From Eubacterium sp. An11 (lineage in GTDB: Bacteria > Bacillota > Clostridia > Lachnospirales > Lachnospiraceae): a stretch of 64,000 nucleotides of DNA. Both the position numbers and the translations under genes were made by a program. Every line of letters begins with the position of its first letter. Within the stretch, counting starts at the first letter, position 1. The DNA is taken from positions 62,001-126,000 of the forward strand of contig NZ_NFLV01000006.1 in the NCBI RefSeq assembly GCF_002161065.1, in the 5' to 3' direction. The notes under the pieces were generated by a model. The model searched no databases and was not told the origin of the DNA. It was given only the letters and a program-made list of their open reading frames with translations. Below, piece after piece: positions 45,901-52,770 of this stretch.

Positions 45901-46465
45901 CGTAATCCCATTTTTCAATCTTCTGAATCTCGTGGGAAGTACGGAAACCATCGAAGAAGTTGATAAACGGAACTTTGCCTTCAAGGGCTGCAAGATGTGC
46001 TACCGGGCTTAAGTCCATAACTTCCTGTGGGTTTGTCTCAGCCAGCATAGCGAAACCGGTCTGACGGCAGGCGTAAACATCGCTGTGGTCGCCGAAGATG
46101 TTCAGGGACTGTGTGGAAACAGTACGTGCGGAAACATCAAATACACATGGAAGCTGTTCTGCAGCAATCTTGTACATATTAGGGATCATTAACAGAAGAC
46201 CCTGAGATGCTGTAAATGTTGTGGTAAGAGCACCTGCTGCCAGAGAACCGTGTACAGCACCTGCTGCACCTGCCTCGGACTGCATTTCATTTACTATTAC
46301 CTGATGACCAAAAATGTTCTCCTGTCCGGCAGCTGCCCACTGATCGATGGAGTCAGCCATTGGACTGGATGGTGTGATAGGATAGATAGCTGCAACTTCA
46401 GTATAAGCGTAAGCAACATGAGCAGCAGCGGTATTTCCATCCATGGACTGTTTTGCTCTAGGCAT
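42917..46465 (-). CDS. nifJ: Pyruvate:ferredoxin (flavodoxin) oxidoreductase
   Basis: Converts pyruvate and CoA to acetyl-CoA, CO2 and reduced ferredoxin, the core fermentative step in anaerobes. The 1,182-residue single chain shows domain I with AYAYTEVAAIYPITPSSPMA, the gamma domain with GLGGDGTVGANK, the ferredoxin-like domain with CIQCNQCAFVCSH and CMGCGECITVCP, and the TPP domain with GSCAGCAETSYARL and WIFGGDGWAYDIGFGGLDH. AGGAGGAAA precedes the ATG. It is monocistronic with a strong promoter and terminator. Codon use differs visibly from its neighbours, with fewer GC-ending codons, consistent with very high expression. Confidence 0.97.
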   Translation of the reverse strand: MPRAKQSMDGNTAAAHVAYAYTEVAAIYPITPSSPMADSIDQWAAAGQENIFGHQVIVNEMQSEAGAAGAVHGSLAAGALTTTFTASQGLLLMIPNMYKIAAEQLPCVFDVSARTVSTQSLNIFGDHSDVYACRQTGFAMLAETNPQEVMDLSPVAHLAALEGKVPFINFFDGFRTSHEIQKIEKWDYEDLKEMCNMDAVKAFREHALNPEKPAMRGSHENGDVFFQHREACNSVYDALPAVVEKYMAKINEKLGTDYDLFNYYGAPDADRVIIAMGSICDVAEEVIDYLTKAGEKVGLVKVRLYRPWVSSSLLKVLPKTVKKIAVLDRTKEPGSLGEPLYLDVAATLREAGLNDIVLTGGRYGLGSKDTPPSSVFAVYTELQKDDPKPRFTIGIVDDVTNLSLPEVKPAPITSAPGTVECKFWGLGGDGTVGANKNSTKIIGDHTDKYIQAYFQYDSKKTGGITISHLRFGDNPIKSPYYINQADFVACHNPSYVVKGYKMVQDVKPGGIFMINCQWSDEELDKHMPAESKKYIADNNIQLYTINAIDKAIEIGMGKRTNTILQSAFFKLANLMPIEEAVEYMKAAAKKSYSKKGDAVVEMNYKAIDAGVDALHKVEVPASWSNPEPDAPAPELEGRPATVKMVKELMEPIGLMDGDNLPVSAFKDIADGQFELGASAYEKRGTAVTVPEWDPEKCIQCNQCAFVCSHATIRPFMVSEDEIKAAPDNMKVADTKPKASEYKYTMSVSPLDCMGCGECITVCPTAAIQMVPQESQADQQPVFDYLVASVGKKPGAPADTTVKGSQFNQPLLEFSGSCAGCAETSYARLITQLFGEQMYISNATGCSSIWGGPAATCPYTVNKDSGQGPAWANSLFEDNAEHGFGMYLGQKTLREQAIAKLQKMAASDKATDEFKAAFNKFMETKENTRENMADTKALIAELEKAAAAGCPDAAEVLEKKQYLSKKSIWIFGGDGWAYDIGFGGLDHVLASGENVNVMVFDTEMYSNTGGQASKASNIGEVCQFAAAGKEVSKKSLAEIAMSYGYVYVAQIALGANPNQAVKCLVEAEAYDGPSLIIGYAPCELHGIAKGGMNHCQDEMKKAVKAGYWNLFSFDPAKKAEGKNPFTLTSKEGDGSYQEFLNNEARYTRLVKPFPERAEKLFKESEEAAKARYEKLKRMVELYK

Positions 46466-46558
46466 TGAAATTTCCTCCTTAATAAGTTAAAGATATGGTT
46501 TATAATTCGACATAATATTAACATTTTTTTGAGAATCTGTAAAGCGAAATCGCCCATG

Positions 46559-46606
46559 TTTGTATACAAATACAAGATTATACCCTAAAAAATGTCAATC
46601 TGCCAA
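46559..46606 (-). promoter_or_regulatory. nifJ promoter with palindromic site at the start point
   Basis: Minus-strand TTGGCA (46606-46601) and TATAAT (46582-46577) are 18 bases apart. The perfect palindrome TTTGTATACAAA (46570-46559) sits at the expected transcription start and could be an operator. It does not match the Rex consensus. Confidence 0.55.
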
Positions 46607-46731
46607 ATGTTGCCCTTGACACAGTACTTTTAACGTATGCCGCGCCGATTTTCAGACATCCTACGCTGCTATCGGATACATAAAAATCCCTGTATACAGC
46701 AGGTTCCTGTGCCGGAATCCCCGGCACCGCC

Positions 46732-47199
46732 TCATTTCCTCCACAACAGTGAAAAAATGAAAAAAAACAACAAAAAAGTACTGTTTCTCTGTATAAAAAA
46801 ACAAATGTATCCAAAATAGGAAATGTACTCCGTGACCACCCCGTAAATCTGCTCCTTCCGGATGACCAGACGGTCCTCCCGGGCATTGGCGTCTCCCTTT
46901 GTGACATAGGCGTCCGGCTGTACTTTATCCACAATGCGGTGGGTCACGCAGATGAGCTGTCCACCATAAGGGGCGTAAAAAGCCACAATATCCCCGGTCT
47001 CATACTCTTCCTCTTCTTTTACAAACAAAAGACTTCCTTTTTCAATGACCGGACTCATGCTGTCCGAGGTCTCATAATAGATCTGCCGGCCGGCAAGAAA
47101 GGCCAGTCCGGACAGAAAAAACACGCCAAAAAGCAATCCCCACATCACTCCTGTGAAGACTTTCACAATACCCCGGCAGATTACATAAAATTGATTCAT
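46732..47199 (-). CDS. SipW-type signal peptidase I
   Basis: The 155-residue protein is a membrane signal peptidase of the ER/archaeal type. It has an N-terminal helix (about 10-35), the Ser nucleophile in TSDSMSPVI, then GDIVAFYAP, VTHRIVD (His in place of the Lys of ordinary type I enzymes), VTKGDANARED and a C-terminal helix. In Firmicutes such enzymes process special exported proteins, for example biofilm fibre subunits or spore-associated proteins. The ATG at 47199 overlaps the stop of the prepilin peptidase gene (ATGA), so translation is coupled. The open frame upstream of it lies within that gene. Confidence 0.88.
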   Translation of the reverse strand: MNQFYVICRGIVKVFTGVMWGLLFGVFFLSGLAFLAGRQIYYETSDSMSPVIEKGSLLFVKEEEEYETGDIVAFYAPYGGQLICVTHRIVDKVQPDAYVTKGDANAREDRLVIRKEQIYGVVTEYISYFGYICFFIQRNSTFLLFFFIFSLLWRK

Positions 47200-47663
47200 A
47201 GTATAAGATATGATTCCCGCATGCAAAATATTACAAATGATGCCAGCATTCCGCCGCATAAACACGGTCCGAAGGGAAATGCATCCCGGCGGCCCGCTCT
47301 TTTAAATAGTACCAGATACAATCCCCAGATTCCACCGGCAAAAATCCCCAGCACCGCCGCCAGCACCGTTCCTTTCCAGCCGAGAAACAGGCCTCCCGCC
47401 GCCATCAGTTTGATATCGCCGCCGCCAAAACCGCCCGGTACCAGCACGGCGGTCAGAAACATGGGAACGCTGATCACCAGCATCCCCAGCATGCGTTCCA
47501 CCATATCCGGTCCCGGTACTGTAAAGACCGAACAAATTCCCGTCACAAAAACAGCTCCGTTCAGCCGGTTGGGAATCCGCATGGTCTTAAAATCTGTCCA
47601 GGCGATGACGAGCAGCAGTCCACAAAATACAGCAATGGTCGTCCAGCACAAAATATCCGCGAT
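47196..47663 (-). CDS. Type IV prepilin peptidase (A24 family), start codon unusual
   Basis: Aspartic membrane protease that trims prepilin-like leader peptides. Catalytic aspartates are in WTDFKTMRIPN and GGFGGGDIKLMAAGG, and about six helices fit a minimal CpaA/TadV-type enzyme. No ATG, GTG or TTG stands behind a ribosome site: upstream in-frame GTG/TTG codons lie inside a terminator hairpin. A textbook AAGGAGG (47678-47672) is eight bases before an in-frame ATC at 47663; a TTG at 47651 is the alternative, at about 20 bases. Either gives the family's usual N-terminal helix. It is coupled to the signal peptidase gene. Confidence 0.82.
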   Translation of the reverse strand: MADILCWTTIAVFCGLLLVIAWTDFKTMRIPNRLNGAVFVTGICSVFTVPGPDMVERMLGMLVISVPMFLTAVLVPGGFGGGDIKLMAAGGLFLGWKGTVLAAVLGIFAGGIWGLYLVLFKRAGRRDAFPFGPCLCGGMLASFVIFCMRESYLIL

Positions 47664-47721
47664 TCTTCTCTCCTCCTTATCATATACCGGTCTGCATCCT
47701 TCACACAGCCGCTCCGCTTTT

Positions 47722-47764
47722 TTAAAAAAAAGACGGCCGTGCAACTTACGCACAGCCGTCTTTC
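47722..47764 (-). terminator. Terminator hairpin in the prepilin peptidase leader
   Basis: On the minus strand a 12-base stem (47761-47750 with 47742-47731, one mismatch) and 7-base loop run into eight Ts. It may end mltG transcripts or act as an attenuator for the downstream gene, since a promoter-like sequence lies just upstream at 47808-47835. Confidence 0.8.
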
Positions 47765-47807
47765 TGAAGTGAGGGGTACTTCATGTAGAAAATAATTTCA
47801 TGACGTT

Positions 47808-47835
47808 ATTATATCATAATCGTCAAATTAATCAA
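47808..47835 (-). promoter_or_regulatory. Putative promoter before the leader terminator
   Basis: Minus-strand TTGATT (47835-47830) and TATAAT (47813-47808) are 16 bases apart. A transcript from here would pass through the terminator at 47764-47722 before reaching the prepilin peptidase ribosome site. Confidence 0.45.
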
Positions 47836-47924
47836 TTGTTCTTTATGACTTTTTCACTATATATTTTTCCATTAAGCCTCGTTTGCATACAGAAACCCGC
47901 TGTCAGAAAAATTCTTCTATATGA

Positions 47925-49592
47925 TTACCGGCCTTGTCCGTCCGGTACAGCGGCGGTTTCCCCTGCCGGATCTGCCGCTGTGGTTTCTCCTGTCTCGTCC
48001 GATGCTGCCGTGGTCTGCCCTGCTGCATCAGACGTCGCTGCAGCGCCGTCTGATGAACCTGCCGCTTCCGTGTTCTCCCCGTCCTGATCTGAAGACGCCG
48101 ACGGATTTTCCGTGGTGGCTGCTGCTGCCGCATGCTCCTCGTAGGTCTCAAAATACAAGTTGGAGCCGTCATTCTTCACCTGATCTGTCTGGAAATACAG
48201 ATAATTATGCTCCGCCGGATGCAGCACGCCGTCGATGGCCTCCAGACTCGGACTGCAGATCGGACCCACAGGAAGTCCGTCATTTTTGTAAGTATTATAT
48301 GGGGAGTCAATCTCCAGATCCGCATACAGGACCCGGTCCACCCCGTACATTCCTTTCGTCATCGCATATACCACCGTGGAATCAAACTGCAGACGCATAT
48401 TCTGTGCCAGCCGGTTATTGATGACGCCGGCTACCATAGGGTATTCTTCCGGACGCTCGGTCTCTTTCTGCACCAGAGACGCACGGATGAGCACCTCTTC
48501 CACGCTCATACCCATAGCCTCGGCCTCCTGCTGCCGCTGCTCATCAAACTTCTGCAGGAATTCATCGAGGATCTTGGCCACCAGCTCATCCCCGGTCATA
48601 TCCTCCGACAGATAATACGTATCCGGGAAAATGTATCCTTCCAGCTGATAAAATACCTGATCCGCCGCCGGCAGGATATCCTTATACTGAAAATCCGCCG
48701 CCGCGTTTTCCACCGCTGTCAGGAACTCCTCCTGGCTCATAACGCCTTCGTTTTCCAGCTTCTCCGCGATCATCGGAATGGAGTAGCCCTCCGGAATGGT
48801 GAAGGAGTCTTCCTTCTTCTGAGCACCGCCGGTCACCAGCGCCTCAATCACATCATCCAGACACATGCCGTCGTTGAGTTCAAAAGTTCCATAACGGAGC
48901 TTTCCTCTGTCATCGGAAAAATATATTTTCAGTAAAAATGCCGTTTCATAACGGATGACGCCCGCGTCTTTCAGCTCCTGCGCCACCTGTCTGGTGCTGC
49001 TGCCCTGATCAATGGTCACTTCCACCGGATTGCCTTCCGTGGACTCCGTCCTGGAATACTCCCGCCAGATGGAAAACCCAAAAGTGAGTATCACTGCCAG
49101 AACCACAACGCCGGCCGCCAGCAGAATCTTCTGCCACAGCCGCAGAGGTTTCTTCTCCACAGCTTCGCCGACGGTCTTTAAAATATCATCATCCCGGGAA
49201 TCTTCCGGCGTTTCCATCTCCTTCCGGCTTTCGCCGTCTGCTCCTCCCGGCTCTTCTTCATCGTTGTACAAAGCCACGCGCTTCCGGGAACGCCTGCGGC
49301 GTTTCATGCCGGCGGATTCCTCCGGATCATCTTCCGTTCCGGCACCTTCCGCCGTGCTGCCGGTCCCGGTTTCCACAGGACTGATATCAGCTGTCTCCTC
49401 TGTGACATTTTCCTCCGGCTCTGCCGGCTTTTCTGCTTCTGGCTCCGCCGCTCCTCCTGTTTCCGCTGCACCGATGGTTTCCTCTGCTGCCGACGGCTTT
49501 TCTTCCGGCGGCGTTCCAGCTCCAGTATCTTTCTTTTCCGGTTCCGGTTTAAACTTTATCTCCAAAATGTATCCCTCCATACGCGCCTGCAT
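47925..49592 (-). CDS. mltG: Endolytic murein transglycosylase MltG with long disordered ends
   Basis: MltG cleaves nascent glycan strands and sets their length. The catalytic YceG region (about residues 190-480) contains IDQGSSTRQVAQELKDAGVI (LysM-like part), TIPEGYSIPMIAEKLE, LEGYIFPDTYYLS and ASLVQKETERPEEYPMVAGV with the catalytic Glu, then LQFDSTVVYAM and SPYNTYKNDGLPVGPICSP. One membrane helix lies at about 155-178. The cytoplasmic 150 residues are rich in Glu, Pro, Ala and Gly. The external 65-residue tail is rich in Ala, Thr, Gly, Asp and Glu. Both are longer than in most homologues. It starts at an ATG with AGGG eight bases upstream. Confidence 0.93.
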   Translation of the reverse strand: MQARMEGYILEIKFKPEPEKKDTGAGTPPEEKPSAAEETIGAAETGGAAEPEAEKPAEPEENVTEETADISPVETGTGSTAEGAGTEDDPEESAGMKRRRRSRKRVALYNDEEEPGGADGESRKEMETPEDSRDDDILKTVGEAVEKKPLRLWQKILLAAGVVVLAVILTFGFSIWREYSRTESTEGNPVEVTIDQGSSTRQVAQELKDAGVIRYETAFLLKIYFSDDRGKLRYGTFELNDGMCLDDVIEALVTGGAQKKEDSFTIPEGYSIPMIAEKLENEGVMSQEEFLTAVENAAADFQYKDILPAADQVFYQLEGYIFPDTYYLSEDMTGDELVAKILDEFLQKFDEQRQQEAEAMGMSVEEVLIRASLVQKETERPEEYPMVAGVINNRLAQNMRLQFDSTVVYAMTKGMYGVDRVLYADLEIDSPYNTYKNDGLPVGPICSPSLEAIDGVLHPAEHNYLYFQTDQVKNDGSNLYFETYEEHAAAAATTENPSASSDQDGENTEAAGSSDGAAATSDAAGQTTAASDETGETTAADPAGETAAVPDGQGR

Positions 49593-49898
49593 TTACTTTT
49601 CCCTGCAGGCAGCAGGTTTATTCTTTATCATCACTGCGGCACGATGTCCGCCTGTTGTTTCTTTTTTACCTTACCACATATCCCCCTGTCCGACAAGGCC
49701 GTTTTGGCTCTTGCACAGGAATTGGAAATGCTATAGACTGATGGTAATAAAAACCTGTAGAAATACCGTACATTTTCTTGCTGAAATATTTCGGCCAGCC
49801 GCATAAAAGCGGCGACAAAAATGCACCGGCGTTTCAATTAAGAATCAAAAAATATTTCGCCTCATATATCACCGCAGAGACCGGGAAAGGAAACCGAC

Positions 49899-50798
49899 AT
49901 GCAAGCACCGTTACATTTTATTTTAAAATTCGATATGATGCCGCCCTATGACCAGGCTTACCGCCGCGCAGCGGACGTTTTGTCATGCCCTTCCATTATG
50001 TCGGTGGATTCGACGATCATGTCGGTGGATTCAACGGCCACAGATCCAGGCGGCGGCACGATCATCCTCTGCGACACCGATGAGGCCATTGGGCGCTACA
50101 AGACTGAAGGACTGCCGGTCATCGCCGTCTCCCACGAGGGCAATTCTTCTGAGGATCTGATGGGAACACCCTGGCTGATCCTGTCCCCCGAGGCGCTGAC
50201 GCCGGAGTTTCTTTATGAAGTGTACTGCCGTTATTACCGGCAGCCCATGTGGATTCTTCGGACGGAACGCTGCCTGCTCCGGGAATTATGCCAGGAAGAT
50301 TTCGACCCGCTGGACCTTCTGCAGCAGGAAAATGTACAGAATTCTGACGGCTGCTTTTTTCCTTCTGGCTGTCACAATCCGGAAGAGTTCCTCTCAGATT
50401 ATATCCGACACCAGTATCCGTTTTTTGGTTTCGGCCTCTATGCGGTTCTGGAAAAAGAATCGGAGGATTTCATGGGAATCGCGGGGTTCGCCGGAGTTAC
50501 TGAGGCTGCCCCTGACGGCGATCGTTTATTCCCGGCCACTCAGAATAGAGTTGAAGACAGCTCAACCATTATCACGGCCGATACCAGCGCCAGTCATCGT
50601 CAACTTTCCGCAGAAGTCAGTTATGCTCTGCTCAGCAAATACCAGCATCGGGGATTTGCCGAAGAAGTGCTTCGCGGCCTGATAGCCTACGGACGCAAAA
50701 AGGGCGGATTCGAACAGTTTATTGCCCGAATCCGCCCGGAGAATGCCGCTTCTGTGGCCCTCGCCAAAAAATGTGGTATTCAAATTTATGATATCTGA
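49899..50798 (+). CDS. GNAT-family acetyltransferase with N-terminal extension
   Basis: The C-terminal half (about residues 115-299) is a GNAT domain: LRTERCLLRELCQEDFDPL, GIAGFAG, the acetyl-CoA loop region LLSKYQHRGFAEEVLRGLI and RIRPENAASVALAKKCG. The N-terminal 110 residues form a separate small alpha/beta domain ending in TDEAIGRYKTEGLPVIAVS. That segment contains a tandem seven-residue duplication (IMSVDST twice) that is also visible in DNA. The acceptor is unknown. AAAGGAAA precedes the ATG. It is monocistronic; the 49593-49898 spacer before it shows nothing I can support. Confidence 0.85.
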   Translation: MQAPLHFILKFDMMPPYDQAYRRAADVLSCPSIMSVDSTIMSVDSTATDPGGGTIILCDTDEAIGRYKTEGLPVIAVSHEGNSSEDLMGTPWLILSPEALTPEFLYEVYCRYYRQPMWILRTERCLLRELCQEDFDPLDLLQQENVQNSDGCFFPSGCHNPEEFLSDYIRHQYPFFGFGLYAVLEKESEDFMGIAGFAGVTEAAPDGDRLFPATQNRVEDSSTIITADTSASHRQLSAEVSYALLSKYQHRGFAEEVLRGLIAYGRKKGGFEQFIARIRPENAASVALAKKCGIQIYDI

Positions 50799-50864
50799 TC
50801 ACAGCTGCATGTCCCGGTCAGAGGGCCATCCAGGTACGCCCTTTTCCGCTGATAGTTCTTATGT

Positions 50865-50984
50865 CCTTCCCCACGACGGTTCGTCATGCTCTCCTTCGCC
50901 GGCGGTCCGTCATACCCTCTTCCGGCGGCGGTTCTTTATGCTTTTTTCGCGTCAGTTCATTACGCCCTCTTCCGGCGGCGGTTC
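50865..50984. repeat. Decayed direct repeats at the 3' end of an ABC transporter gene
   Basis: The same 20-base segment occurs at 50915-50934 and 50965-50984, a period of 50 bases, with a decayed third copy near 50888-50910. The copy at 50965-50984 codes for the last residues of the ABC protein (WNRRRKRA), so the spacer carries duplicated gene-end sequence. Confidence 0.6.
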
Positions 50985-52717
50985 CAGCCCCGGCTGTGTT
51001 CCCGGACGGTAACAAAGCTTTCGTACACGCCGTGTTGTCTCATCAACTTCTCGTGAGTTCCACATTCTGTGGTCCTTCCGTCGGCGATGACCAGAATCTC
51101 GTCGGCATGGCGGATGGTGTTCAGCCGGTGGGCGATGACCAGAAGAGTTTTGCCCCGGCAGAGCTCGCTGATAGCCTCCTGGATGTAACTTTCATTATCA
51201 GCGTCCACGCTGGCTGTGGCCTCGTCAAGGATAATGATCGGGGCGTCCTTCAGAATACACCGGGCGATGGAGATGCGCTGCTGCTCCCCGCCGGAGAGAG
51301 TGGCGCCGCCCTCGCCGATCACCGTGTCAAAGCCATCCGGCAGTTTCATGATAAAGTCATAGCAGCGCGCTCTTTTCGCCGCCTCGATGACTTCCTCCCT
51401 GGATGCGTCCGGCCGTCCCATACTGATATTATTGTAAACGGTATCCTGGAACAGGTATACCCTCTGAAACACCATGGATATGTGATCCATCAGATCATGG
51501 AGGGGCACATCCCGGATGTCTTTTTCCCTCACGAGCACCTGCCCGGACTTTACATCCCAGAAACGGGTCAGAAGACTGGCGATGGTGGATTTGCCGCCGC
51601 CGGACGGCCCCACCAATGCTGTCATGGTATTCCGTTTCACAGAAAAAGAAATGTCATGGAGAACTTCTTTCTCCCCGTAAGCAAAATGTACATGCCTAAA
51701 CTCAATCTCCGGAACGCCGGCGACGGCTTCCGGTATCCTCTGACTGCCCTCATCGGGCAGTTCCGCTTCCCCAAACACTTCCTCCATCCGGTCCAGACAG
51801 CTGTTCATGACCGTCAGCCTGGTACTCTGGCTGTAGAGTGCTTTCACTGGCCCGAACAGGTCAAAAACAAACAGCATGATTCCAATGAGATAGGTTACGT
51901 CCATCTGTCCCATTGCGGTCAGATACAAAGCGAGAACCATGATCGCCACGGCGCCCAGCCCATAGATGAGATTCAGCCGCCGCTGCCACGGCGCATGGTT
52001 CTTTTCAAAATCCATGTTGGTCCGGTAGCTTTTTCTGAAATTAGCCGTCAGCTCTTTTGATTTCTCCCCCAGCAGATTATAGCTTTTGGCGATGCCGATG
52101 CCTTCCACGAAATCCAGCACCGCTTCTGTGAGATTTTCGCTCTGCTCCTGACGGATATTGGAATCTTCCATGCTCTCCCGGTTCATTTTTTTCGCCACCA
52201 GCAAGATGAGCAGTATGATCAGAATGCCGGCAAGCCCCAGCCATACATTGAAAAGCAGCAGAAACACGATCATGATGGCTTCCGCAAAAATGTAACTCAT
52301 CATATCGGCCAGCGCCGTCATGCTGTTTTCCTCAATAAATACCATGTCGGTGGAAAGAACGGAGCTGATCTTACCAATATTTCCTTCCGTGAAATACCCC
52401 ATAGGCATCTTCCTGAGATGCCGTCCCAGCTCCATACGTTTATCGGCCAGTACCATAAAACCAGCGGCAGATTGCAGCCGGTCCGCCGCATGCTGGAAGA
52501 TCACCTGCAGCAAAACGCAGACAATCATGCCGGCTCCGGCTGCCAGACACATTTCCGCCGTCATAGTTCCCCGGTAGAACGCCGACAACACCAGAAAAGC
52601 AATGCCGATGGGCGCCTTTGCCAGAACGGATTTCAGGAAGGAAAATACAAACGCCGCCTGAATCCGTCCCTTATATTGTCCGGACACATGTAAAATTCTT
52701 CTTATTAATGTAATCAT
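50960..52717 (-). CDS. ABC transporter, fused permease and ATPase (cassette 2, second subunit)
   Basis: The 585-residue protein is a half-transporter with six N-terminal helices and an ATPase domain with Walker A GPSGGGKST, LSGGEQQRISIARCIL, IIILDEATASVDADNE (intact catalytic Glu) and VIAHRL. It follows its partner gene by 53 bases; AGAGGAAAA precedes the ATG. With the partner it should form a heterodimer. The pairing and sequence style resemble the type IV exporters that include the siderophore importer YbtPQ, but drug or peptide export is equally possible. The C-terminus ends in arginine-rich residues coded by a repeated DNA segment. Confidence 0.9.
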   Translation of the reverse strand: MITLIRRILHVSGQYKGRIQAAFVFSFLKSVLAKAPIGIAFLVLSAFYRGTMTAEMCLAAGAGMIVCVLLQVIFQHAADRLQSAAGFMVLADKRMELGRHLRKMPMGYFTEGNIGKISSVLSTDMVFIEENSMTALADMMSYIFAEAIMIVFLLLFNVWLGLAGILIILLILLVAKKMNRESMEDSNIRQEQSENLTEAVLDFVEGIGIAKSYNLLGEKSKELTANFRKSYRTNMDFEKNHAPWQRRLNLIYGLGAVAIMVLALYLTAMGQMDVTYLIGIMLFVFDLFGPVKALYSQSTRLTVMNSCLDRMEEVFGEAELPDEGSQRIPEAVAGVPEIEFRHVHFAYGEKEVLHDISFSVKRNTMTALVGPSGGGKSTIASLLTRFWDVKSGQVLVREKDIRDVPLHDLMDHISMVFQRVYLFQDTVYNNISMGRPDASREEVIEAAKRARCYDFIMKLPDGFDTVIGEGGATLSGGEQQRISIARCILKDAPIIILDEATASVDADNESYIQEAISELCRGKTLLVIAHRLNTIRHADEILVIADGRTTECGTHEKLMRQHGVYESFVTVREHSRGWNRRRKRA

Positions 52718-52770
52718 ATTTTCCTCTTTCCTGACGCATTTGCTGCGTCAATAATGGTAGATTTGGAAGT

